DNA from: Pectobacterium carotovorum
GTDB taxonomy: Bacteria; Pseudomonadota; Gammaproteobacteria; Enterobacterales; Enterobacteriaceae
Direction of reading: 5' to 3'
Length of the DNA stretch: 64,000 nucleotides
Assembly: GCF_033898505.1 (NCBI RefSeq)
Contig: NZ_JAXAFK010000001.1
Location: 2,418,001 to 2,482,000 of the forward strand
How positions within the stretch are numbered: the stretch's first letter is position 1; every line of letters starts with the position of its first letter. The position numbers and the translations under genes were made by a program. Under the pieces are notes generated by a model that had not been told where the DNA came from, made no database searches, and saw only the letters and a list, made by a program, of their open reading frames with translations. Shown in pieces: positions 39,431 to 46,984 of the stretch.

Positions 39431-39667
39431 ATGTTTGTTGAACTGATCTACGATAAACGCAACGTATCCAGCATCCGCAATGCTCACTCACTAATTGAAG
39501 GCGAGCTAACAAAGCGAGTTCACAGAGTCTTTCCAGATGCCGCAGTGAAAGCAAAGGCGATGCAGGCGAACGGCATCAATACCGACGCGAGCAAATCTGA
39601 TAAATCGATCATCGCTCGCGTTGTAGAAGAAATGTTCGATGAGTCCAATGATTGGTTGATCGACTAA
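39431..39667 (+). CDS. DinI-like SOS protein of the prophage
   Basis: The 78-residue protein resembles DinI/ImpC, which bind and modulate RecA. It starts M-F-V-E-L-I-Y-D-K-R-N-V and ends with V-V-E-E-M-F-D-E-S-N-D-W-L, the acidic C-terminal helix typical of the family. It follows a perfect LexA box and reads away from argU against the direction of the late genes. Lambdoid phages use such genes to tune RecA-dependent induction. Confidence 0.85.
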   Translation: MFVELIYDKRNVSSIRNAHSLIEGELTKRVHRVFPDAAVKAKAMQANGINTDASKSDKSIIARVVEEMFDESNDWLID

Positions 39668-39727
39668 TTACACGGAAAAATTCACATGATAGGCTGATTG
39701 TTCTATCTCAATCGGTATAGTGAAATC

Positions 39728-39949
39728 ATGGAAATTATTAATTATCACGGAACGACAATCTGCGTACTCGACGATAACGACATGCTGACTGATTGCCCGC
39801 TCGGTTCATATGCAGTGATCGAGGATTCTGGGTTTTATGTCGCTGTACACGTCGGCGAAACTGACGCGCCAGCGATTCATATAGACCCAGTGCCGACTCT
39901 AGAAGATGCTTTGGATATTATCGCCGGGCGCTTGTCGTTTTTTGCGTGA
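39728..39949 (+). CDS. Small prophage protein of unknown function
   Basis: From ATG 39728 the product has 73 residues (M-E-I-I-N-Y-H-G-T-T-I-C-V-L-D-D), mostly acidic and beta-rich, with no signal or membrane helix. It follows the dinI-like gene by 60 bases and may share its SOS promoter. The function is unknown. Confidence 0.55.
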   Translation: MEIINYHGTTICVLDDNDMLTDCPLGSYAVIEDSGFYVAVHVGETDAPAIHIDPVPTLEDALDIIAGRLSFFA

Positions 39950-39964
39950 TGTGTGCGTGATCGG

Positions 39965-42142
39965 CTATCTTCCGCCGATCACGGTAGCTCTAAATGAAGT
40001 CGGGTTAACTAGCGCACCAGCGGCGTTATAGAACTGGATGCGGAACGACCCCTCGGCTTTAAATATCACTCGATGATGAATGAGCGTTGCGTCTTCGGTG
40101 TACTCGACTTCGACGCGATAATTTTCAGGTACAAGATTACTGATTGTCACATCAAACACACCTGTCGCTTCTGACGTACACGCGTTCACAAATCCGGTCA
40201 TTGTGCTGGCGACACCCCGCCTGAACAACATCCCTGAAACACCACCAAACACATCATTATTGCGGACGTTTGCCCAGCTATCAAAAATGACACCTTCGAT
40301 TGCCGCAACACCTGCGTTCTGGCCTGCGGCGAACGTAAGCATGTGCCAGCCGCGCGTAGTAACGTGCATGTAGCAGCCATTTACACGCTGAACTGTATAT
40401 TTTTCAGTTGTGCGATTACGCAGCCCCGACCCACTGATTGATCGACCGGAGACTATGTATTGACGGTCACGAAGAACAGGAATGATTTCAACGTCAGAAG
40501 GATAATCCGGCTGTGTAGCGCCATCGTCGATTATCAGATCCAATGAAAAAGGCTTACCATCGGGATTTATCGATGGAAATGCCACCACATTATCTTCATC
40601 AACATAAATTGCGAACGTCACACTGCCGCCAAGATCGTCATTAGGCAACATTACACCGATCGCCTCAGGATTGTCTGTGCCGCCGCCTAGTGGGGGCGAT
40701 GAGCCGTTCGTGAACTCGCTGCGTATTATCGTGCGATTTGATGATATTGGATTCTGAAAAAATCCGGGTATAAACACATCACCGTGGCGTATCTTACGAG
40801 GATTTTTATAGTCTATGTGCATGAATACGCACGCAAAACGCTTGCCGATTATTTCAAGAAAATCGGCACGAAGATGAATTCCATCGTGACACGACTCGCT
40901 GATGCCAAATTGTTGAATCACATCCTTCATCGTGTCTACGAACATGCACCCGAACTCACTAGCGACAGCATTAGCTGCGGCATTGTATGTCTCAGATAGA
41001 TAACATTCTGTCATATTCCCCATCGGGGACAGGTTCGCACCGCTAACCCATTGCGTCATGCCTAACACCACAACGCAGCGGCCGCGCAGCAGCTCGCGCG
41101 CCACGAATTTTCGCATCACTACTGCATAATTTTTGACGCCGTATAGCGAATCACCGTCGATATCTGCGGGGTTATTTCCGTTGTTCGTGGCGGATTTGAT
41201 GTCATTAACGCCGAGCATGATTGTAGAAATATGCCCCGTCGTGCCGTCATTGATATTCCGCACGTAGTTTGTCAGCGCACGATCGCCTTGTGCCGCCATG
41301 TTTTGAGCTGACCATGCCGACTGCGTGCGAGTAGACATAGTCTGCGCGATCTGCACTGGATAGTTCAACGGGTACTGCCCGCCGTCTGGACGCTGCCCCC
41401 ATGTGATACTGTCGCCGTATGCCACCAGTTCAATCGATTTGTTGGTCCGTAATCGGGACAGATATTTAGAGTAATTCCGCGACTCAAGCCCGCGTAACTT
41501 ATCGTAATCGTCAAACTCAAGCATGCCACCGCTGGCGACTAGTTTATGCAGTTCGTCGTCAGTTGCGATCGCAGACGCTGGCTGGCCAGGGATGATGTTA
41601 CGTGTAGCGTTAAATTTGAATAGATAGCCGATATCAGTGATAAATACCTGCTGTCCATCTAAAAAACCATTAAATTGTTTAGCAGCAGATAACGTTATTC
41701 GCGCAATCTGTGTACCGCCCACAAATTGAAATCCATCTGGTTGAGAGAGAGCCGAGCGTAATGTTAAATCAGTTACGTTTGCCCATGCGCCACTTCCGAT
41801 CCCACCGGTACTATCTGGCGATGACCCCGCTGGAACAATTTTAGGAAATACTCCATGCCACGCGTAATAATTATTATCACTATGCTGGAGAGCCTGCGTT
41901 GAATCACTCAGTGTCGCTCCGGTTTCAAATGAAACATCCGGCATTGGCACCCAGCCCATTTTAGACATAGCACGAATAAACATCTGCTGCATGCCGAACC
42001 ACGTTTTACGTTGAACTCCGAGGCGATCAGGTAACAACTCATGTTGAGTGTCGTTAAAAAACACATCAAGATTCTCGGCGTTATCGTATAGATCTTTTGC
42101 TGCGGCTGAACCAAGTGGATTGCCTGTGTTATAGGTGGTCAT
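39965..42142 (-). CDS. Phage tail fibre/spike with SGNH hydrolase domain
   Basis: The 725-residue protein starts with a particle-binding head seen in many enterobacterial phage fibres (N-T-G-N-P-L-G-S-A-A-A-K-D-L-Y-D-N-A-E-N). From about residue 235 there is an SGNH/GDSL esterase: Y-G-D-S-I-T-W-G (Ser), L-G-V-N-D (Asn) and C-H-D-G-I-H-L (Asp-His). Such domains remove acetyl groups from surface polysaccharide during adsorption. It is the last late gene, next to the attachment end, where host-range genes usually sit. Confidence 0.85.
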   Translation of the reverse strand: MTTYNTGNPLGSAAAKDLYDNAENLDVFFNDTQHELLPDRLGVQRKTWFGMQQMFIRAMSKMGWVPMPDVSFETGATLSDSTQALQHSDNNYYAWHGVFPKIVPAGSSPDSTGGIGSGAWANVTDLTLRSALSQPDGFQFVGGTQIARITLSAAKQFNGFLDGQQVFITDIGYLFKFNATRNIIPGQPASAIATDDELHKLVASGGMLEFDDYDKLRGLESRNYSKYLSRLRTNKSIELVAYGDSITWGQRPDGGQYPLNYPVQIAQTMSTRTQSAWSAQNMAAQGDRALTNYVRNINDGTTGHISTIMLGVNDIKSATNNGNNPADIDGDSLYGVKNYAVVMRKFVARELLRGRCVVVLGMTQWVSGANLSPMGNMTECYLSETYNAAANAVASEFGCMFVDTMKDVIQQFGISESCHDGIHLRADFLEIIGKRFACVFMHIDYKNPRKIRHGDVFIPGFFQNPISSNRTIIRSEFTNGSSPPLGGGTDNPEAIGVMLPNDDLGGSVTFAIYVDEDNVVAFPSINPDGKPFSLDLIIDDGATQPDYPSDVEIIPVLRDRQYIVSGRSISGSGLRNRTTEKYTVQRVNGCYMHVTTRGWHMLTFAAGQNAGVAAIEGVIFDSWANVRNNDVFGGVSGMLFRRGVASTMTGFVNACTSEATGVFDVTISNLVPENYRVEVEYTEDATLIHHRVIFKAEGSFRIQFYNAAGALVNPTSFRATVIGGR

Positions 42143-42163
42143 CTAAATACTCCAAGCATAAAA

Positions 42164-42183
42164 AAACCCGCGGAAGCGGGTTT
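42164..42183 (-). terminator. Terminator between tail-tip and tail-fibre genes
   Basis: An 8-bp stem AAACCCGC/GCGGGTTT with loop GGAA is followed on the minus strand by a run of T. It separates the tail-tip gene from the fibre gene, so fibre expression needs antitermination or its own promoter. Confidence 0.8.
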
Positions 42184-42205
42184 GAAAGAGGTTTATTGGT
42201 CGGAT

Positions 42206-44995
42206 TTAATTTTCTGACGTATTATCCGTGTCACCTGGATACTGGGCGTCGTCATGCTGATAAATTAACGAGCTATACAGCTTGGCTGTTACTCCGCACG
42301 TCCCGTCTGAATCTGGCTCAATAGAATCAATAATCGCATCGTATCCAACGCGTGATGATGAACAAAAAATCAGGCGCGGAGGTTCAATACACGGGTCGTC
42401 CATGATCCATTCTGACGGTGCTAACGCGTCACTGTTAGACACAGTTAGTGTGTAATCATCAATGCGGGTTGGTGTCAGCAATGCAGATGCAGAGCCGTCT
42501 TGATGCCTGATTAACACACGCGGATTTTCAAAATCCCAATCCAGTGATTCACTTACAGCCAACGTGATCACGTTATCGTCATAGTGCATTTCGGTGATGA
42601 GACAACTGATAGTGTTACTGCCAGGAATGTCATCAGTCATGATGACTCGGTCCTTGTACTCGTAGCACAGTGCATCCAGTTCTGTCGTCGTTGTATGGGT
42701 TAGCCGTTGGTGCAGGTATGCCATCAAACGGCGCATACCGATGCGGTACGCGCGGTCTTTATCCAGAACACCATCCAGTTTGTAATCCTCAACCTTGCGA
42801 GGTGTGGGGTTATTCTCCGTACGGCACTGAACGGTTTCCTCTGCCCAAGTTGTGCCGTCGATATACGTCACATCAACGCCGTCATAGTCGTCAACTGACG
42901 GCGCAGAAAAAGCGGTTTGCATTGGCTCTGTCATTTCCTGGGGGGTGATCACCCCAGTCCATGGCTTAATTCCCTCACGCCCGGCAGAAGCCAAACCATT
43001 AGACAGGAGAAAATAGCCCATCCCAGCGTTTGTGATGGCTTGGAGAATATCTAGCGCTGATTTATTGCTCTCATTGGCTTCAAAATCAAACGTCTCGCCA
43101 CGCGGCGTCCAGTAATTACTCTCAAGTGCATCAATAGCCTCGGTATCTGCAGAAATACCGAGGCTATCCATGACGTGATACAGAGCACCACTGATACTAC
43201 GATTAACGTACCCATCGTATTCGCGCGTAGCCACAACGTTTACGCGTCGATCGGACTGCGCTGCAATACGGTTTCCGGTGCGTACTGTCAGTGCAATGGT
43301 TGTGACATCCGCATAGCCGCTCGGTCTTTTACTAAGGCGAGAGCGCAACGCTTGCCAGTAAACCAAGTCACGAGTAGAGCCGCCTGCCGTTGCCGTTGCT
43401 CTTCGGCAACGAACTTCAATCTGTCCCGCTACGGGAAAATCGAAAACTTCGGTAAAACCTACTGCATCTTCTGATGCATCTGCATAATATATCGATTTTT
43501 CAGTCCACTCATCATCGCCGACTACACGATACTGAATAGCAACTGTAACGCCGGCTCCACCTTTGTTACCCTTGTTATCGTAAGAACACAGCCCACTCGT
43601 AAACGCAAAATTAATCTCAAATCGATTAGTCGTTTCACTATCTGGACATGCCATGTATGGCCCCAACCAGTTGTATTCGTCATTCAGTCCTGTCACTGAC
43701 GCATCCAACATTGTTCGCTCGATAAAACCAGACCACGACGGGTCAACCTCTGTTGCTTTTGTTGTAGTCTCCTCTCCAGTATCTGGATCGGTTACTGTCG
43801 TCGTTACATCGATGACACGGACAACACTGATCGTCACACCATCGATTTCTGTGATGCGATAACGGAAATCAGATGTGCCTACTGTCAGCCGTTGAACGCC
43901 TGTTGGTATGCCATTAAACGCGACACCCGTTTCACTACCGTAAGCCAGAGTGATTTTTGCAGGTGACGCGACACTTAAATTATCATCAGGATCGACCTCT
44001 TCCGCAGGGGAAAAGCTGGCAATAAATAGGGAAAAATCCTTGTCGTTATAGTCGAGAATGACAGGCATACCGACATAAGGGGCCAATTCATCCAGAGGGC
44101 CACTGATTACGTTATATCCACTTACGGTGCTGACATTAAAATCGTCAGGGGCACGGACATAAATAATCGTCCCCTCTTCCCACGATTCTGGAATTACAGG
44201 ATTGGATTCAGTCGTTTCGCCAGTTAATGAGATTGACGAACCAGATACAGTGACCGCGTCTGCATTAACTGATGTGGTTTCTGGCCCACTTGAGCCAAGA
44301 TCGAGGCCAGCAGTGCCAGCGTTAGTCCCCCCGACTTCTGGCGCGTTGTACCAGTTCTCTGAACGCTCATCAGCGGATACATCAGCACCGGGTGGATAGA
44401 TGGTGTACTGAACATCATCGCCGAATGACGATACCGGTGTAGCGCCGATTCTTATCCCAGAGCGTAGAATTGAATGCTCTCCAGCTCCGATACACAGGAG
44501 CATGTGCGTAACGTATTTTTTCTTTTCAACAAAGCGGCTTACCGGCTGAACCACGTAATCTGGCCAGACTTTGTAGCGACCGAAAATTTCGCGGATCGGA
44601 TCGCCCAACTTTGCTGAGTTGGCTTTTGCCGGGTTTAATTCAAGCTGATCACCATTTCCACTTTGCGCATAGCCGCTCGTATTCATGCTATTCATCATGA
44701 ACAGCGCATAGGCAACAGACACTGCAGCAACGGCAACCGCGATCCACCCGACAATACCGAGTTCAATACCATAAGGCACTGGGTACATGCGCACATCGTT
44801 ATCTTGCTTGATAACACATAACGGCCAGTGATCTGGGGGGACAGGTATGCCATCCACCTCAACCGCAATCGGATGCGTCATCTCAAACTGCCACCCTGTT
44901 ACGTTTTTCATGAACCAATCATGCAGTGTCAGTGTGCCATGATTATGCGTCTCCAGTGGTTCTCCTGGTAATCTTGATGGATAAATGCGGATCAC
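42206..44995 (-). CDS. Central tail-tip (gpJ-like) host-specificity protein
   Basis: The roughly 929-residue protein starts at GTG 44995, which has GGAG 8 bases before it and overlaps the upstream stop (GTGA). The first 110 residues, ending in a glycine- and alanine-rich membrane-like segment (I-G-I-V-G-W-I-A-V-A-V-A-A-V-S-V-A-Y), look like lambda gpI fused to the front. Then L-G-D-P-I-R-E-I-F-G-R-Y-K-V-W-P-D-Y opens the J-like hub. The C-terminal part recognises the host receptor in related phages. A separate gpI gene is absent, which supports the fusion reading; the assignment beyond tail tip is inference. Confidence 0.8.
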   Translation of the reverse strand: MIRIYPSRLPGEPLETHNHGTLTLHDWFMKNVTGWQFEMTHPIAVEVDGIPVPPDHWPLCVIKQDNDVRMYPVPYGIELGIVGWIAVAVAAVSVAYALFMMNSMNTSGYAQSGNGDQLELNPAKANSAKLGDPIREIFGRYKVWPDYVVQPVSRFVEKKKYVTHMLLCIGAGEHSILRSGIRIGATPVSSFGDDVQYTIYPPGADVSADERSENWYNAPEVGGTNAGTAGLDLGSSGPETTSVNADAVTVSGSSISLTGETTESNPVIPESWEEGTIIYVRAPDDFNVSTVSGYNVISGPLDELAPYVGMPVILDYNDKDFSLFIASFSPAEEVDPDDNLSVASPAKITLAYGSETGVAFNGIPTGVQRLTVGTSDFRYRITEIDGVTISVVRVIDVTTTVTDPDTGEETTTKATEVDPSWSGFIERTMLDASVTGLNDEYNWLGPYMACPDSETTNRFEINFAFTSGLCSYDNKGNKGGAGVTVAIQYRVVGDDEWTEKSIYYADASEDAVGFTEVFDFPVAGQIEVRCRRATATAGGSTRDLVYWQALRSRLSKRPSGYADVTTIALTVRTGNRIAAQSDRRVNVVATREYDGYVNRSISGALYHVMDSLGISADTEAIDALESNYWTPRGETFDFEANESNKSALDILQAITNAGMGYFLLSNGLASAGREGIKPWTGVITPQEMTEPMQTAFSAPSVDDYDGVDVTYIDGTTWAEETVQCRTENNPTPRKVEDYKLDGVLDKDRAYRIGMRRLMAYLHQRLTHTTTTELDALCYEYKDRVIMTDDIPGSNTISCLITEMHYDDNVITLAVSESLDWDFENPRVLIRHQDGSASALLTPTRIDDYTLTVSNSDALAPSEWIMDDPCIEPPRLIFCSSSRVGYDAIIDSIEPDSDGTCGVTAKLYSSLIYQHDDAQYPGDTDNTSEN

Positions 44996-45372
44996 TGGTA
45001 ATACTCCACTTTGACAAAACGACGAGCAAAACGACTTAACGGCGTAATCGTTACGTTGTTTTTGGGATTGCACTCTATGGCGTGGAGAATGCCATAGAGT
45101 TCAATCACGACAGCAACATGAGTAACCATACTGCCGCTATAGCATGCGATACCTGCACCATTAACCGGCGCACAAACCGTAAGTTGATGCATTAACGCTT
45201 TAGCTTCTCGATCGAGGCCATTATCGTCTTTAGTCACACCATGAAACTCCGGCCAAGGAGCTAAACCGAGATCGCGACGTACCTCATTCACGATGCCAAA
45301 GCAGTCAAGTTTTGGGAAAACGCGTCCTCCCTTCTGCCATTCGACAGAACGGTATTTATCAATGTTGATCAT
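44992..45372 (-). CDS. Tail assembly NlpC/P60-like peptidase (gpK-like)
   Basis: The 126-residue protein has the catalytic cysteine in L-D-C-F-G-I-V-N and the histidine in T-H-V-A-V-V-I-E, the NlpC/P60 pattern. In lambda-like phages gpK sits here and may trim peptidoglycan during DNA entry or help tip assembly. It overlaps its neighbours on both sides. Confidence 0.8.
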   Translation of the reverse strand: MINIDKYRSVEWQKGGRVFPKLDCFGIVNEVRRDLGLAPWPEFHGVTKDDNGLDREAKALMHQLTVCAPVNGAGIACYSGSMVTHVAVVIELYGILHAIECNPKNNVTITPLSRFARRFVKVEYYQ

Positions 45373-45511
45373 GAAGGGCCCTACTGAGAGTAGTTTTTAC
45401 CACGTTAATATTATTGGCTTCACTGTCGACATTTTTCAGCGCGATAACTATTGAAGCCAGATCGCCGATTTGCAGCAACACAAAAAGCCCATACAGGGCA
45501 TAATTCAGCAT
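45359..45511 (-). CDS. Probable small membrane protein of the tail region
   Basis: From ATG 45511 a 50-residue product has one hydrophobic stretch (L-N-Y-A-L-Y-G-L-F-V-L-L-Q-I-G-D-L-A-S-I-V-I-A-L) and a polar tail. It fills the space between the gpL-like and gpK-like genes, 12 bases after one and overlapping the other, which supports coding. The ribosome site is weak. Confidence 0.5.
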   Translation of the reverse strand: MLNYALYGLFVLLQIGDLASIVIALKNVDSEANNINVVKTTLSRALHDQH

Positions 45512-45522
45512 AAGAAACTCAA

Positions 45523-46005
45523 TTAAGATAAGTAGCGTAAGCCGGGAAAATTTGGCAGCGTGTAACGATAACGCGGCCATGCGGTATCCAAAACATTCAT
45601 GTAGCCAGCGGTGATTTGTACCTCAACAGCAGTCCAGTAGCCGCTTTTGATGGCCATAGTGAATGGATTCACTGCAGGTGCAGAAAGGTCTGTCGATATA
45701 TAACGCCTATATGTCACAGTAGCGCCATTAAGGTTTTCAAGTGCCGATAGAATTGAGTTGGAAACTATTCCATCAATGTTGCTGATAGCGAATTTCAAAT
45801 CCTGCGTTCCGTCTGCATTACGAGCAGGGAGCGCTATATCGATCGCACTTGCAAGAAACGTGGCTGTTTCTCCATCTTCTAATGTTACTGTTATGTCATC
45901 CCACCCTTTTGTAAGGTAATAAATATAGCCCCCAACGTTTATTTGCAAGGTATCGATAATCACCTCGCTGCCACTGGAAGCGTACAGGCGATTTAGAATC
46001 GTCAT
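45523..46005 (-). CDS. DUF1833-type minor tail protein (gpL position)
   Basis: ATG 46005 overlaps the upstream stop (ATGA), giving 160 residues. The frame is consistent with DUF1833 proteins: S-G-S-E-V-I-I-D-T-L-Q-I, L-P-A-R-N-A-D-G-T-Q-D-L-K-F-A-I and a C-terminal beta region. It occupies the slot of lambda gpL at the tail tip. Confidence 0.75.
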   Translation of the reverse strand: MTILNRLYASSGSEVIIDTLQINVGGYIYYLTKGWDDITVTLEDGETATFLASAIDIALPARNADGTQDLKFAISNIDGIVSNSILSALENLNGATVTYRRYISTDLSAPAVNPFTMAIKSGYWTAVEVQITAGYMNVLDTAWPRYRYTLPNFPGLRYLS

Positions 46006-46463
46006 TGTGGCCACTCCCGGTTCAATGCTAAATCGATAATGTTGCTGTTAAATATATAATCGGGGAATTCAGCCCACCCCGCAGGCAAGAGCGGACGATC
46101 CCACAATTCCAAGGTGGCAGAGTATTGCCAAAATTTCCCACTGAGCAGCGTTGGCCCCTCATAAATTTCAACGAAACGGCACTTATATACTTCAACTCCG
46201 CGTGGCGTTCTAAGACGCATATAAAACCACGCCGCACCATCATTGATGGTTTCCCTAAACCAAGCCTCAAACAACTGTGCCTGTGCATCTTTTTTAAATG
46301 CCCACGTTACACCCGCTTGCGTCGGCGTCGATGTGTATTGCCGTCTCTGCCGAGCTCTTCCACTGGTCATTTGGGTGCGTAGTAACGGGCTGACTGGCTT
46401 CATACCAAAACCACTTTGCATAGGAACGGGCAAATAGTCATGTGGGTAATAAATGTCAGCCAT
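46002..46463 (-). CDS. Minor tail protein (gpM-like)
   Basis: The 153-residue protein has M-Q-S-G-F-G-M-K-P-V-S-P-L-L-R-T and W-A-F-K-K-D-A-Q-A-Q-L-F-E-A-W-F, typical of tail-tip proteins found after the tape measure gene. It overlaps the next gene by 4 bases. AGGA lies in the short gap upstream, between it and a terminator. Confidence 0.7.
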   Translation of the reverse strand: MADIYYPHDYLPVPMQSGFGMKPVSPLLRTQMTSGRARQRRQYTSTPTQAGVTWAFKKDAQAQLFEAWFRETINDGAAWFYMRLRTPRGVEVYKCRFVEIYEGPTLLSGKFWQYSATLELWDRPLLPAGWAEFPDYIFNSNIIDLALNREWPQ

Positions 46464-46477
46464 ATGTCCTCCAGATA

Positions 46478-46509
46478 ATAAAAAACCTCACCGAAGTGAG
46501 GCTTTTTAT
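46478..46509 (-). terminator. Terminator after the prophage lipoprotein gene
   Basis: A CCTCAC/GTGAGG stem with loop CGAA, flanked by A and T runs on both sides, lies directly downstream of the lipoprotein gene. It marks that gene as its own transcription unit within the late operon. Confidence 0.85.
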
Positions 46510-46519
46510 TAATATCGTG

Positions 46520-46915
46520 TCATTGATTTTTTATGATAACTGTTTGAGGGTTCTCACGGACTTGTTGGTATATCTTTTGCGTATTTTCAGTTATATCATC
46601 AGCTAAAGTTTGTTGCCCCCACTTTGTTACTTTTCCACCAATAAATGTAACTACCAGTCTATCTGTAGCGACATTTTCATTATCGATTATTGTGTATCCG
46701 TAACGGGATTTATTCCAATAAATCCAACGTTCCCGTTCCTGATTAACATCGGTTCTGCGAGGTGTTCCTAAAATTTGCATTACATCATTTTTACTCATAC
46801 CCAATGAAAGAAGCATTGATTTTTGGTTGTAATCAACAGTCTGAACAGTGGGTGCGCAGGCGGTAATAATTAACATCGAAACGACAATTAATACGGCAGA
46901 AAGAAGTTTTTTCAT
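46520..46915 (-). CDS. BamE/SmpA-like lipoprotein inserted in tail genes
   Basis: From ATG 46915 the 131-residue product has the lipobox I-I-T-A^C (mature Ala at +2, an outer-membrane type). A SmpA/OmlA domain follows: L-G-M-S-K-N-D-V-M-Q-I-L-G-T-P-R-R and R-W-I-Y-W-N. It lies between the tape measure and gpM-like genes, where no structural gene of this kind is expected, and has its own terminator. This is the pattern of a moron, a gene expressed in the lysogen. A role in altering the host envelope or blocking superinfection is inference. Confidence 0.8.
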   Translation of the reverse strand: MKKLLSAVLIVVSMLIITACAPTVQTVDYNQKSMLLSLGMSKNDVMQILGTPRRTDVNQERERWIYWNKSRYGYTIIDNENVATDRLVVTFIGGKVTKWGQQTLADDITENTQKIYQQVRENPQTVIIKNQ

Positions 46916-46984
46916 ATTAACATCCCAGTAAGTAGCAAGAGATAGCAAATTAACACTAGTTAGTTTGTGGATCTATATTCTTGG

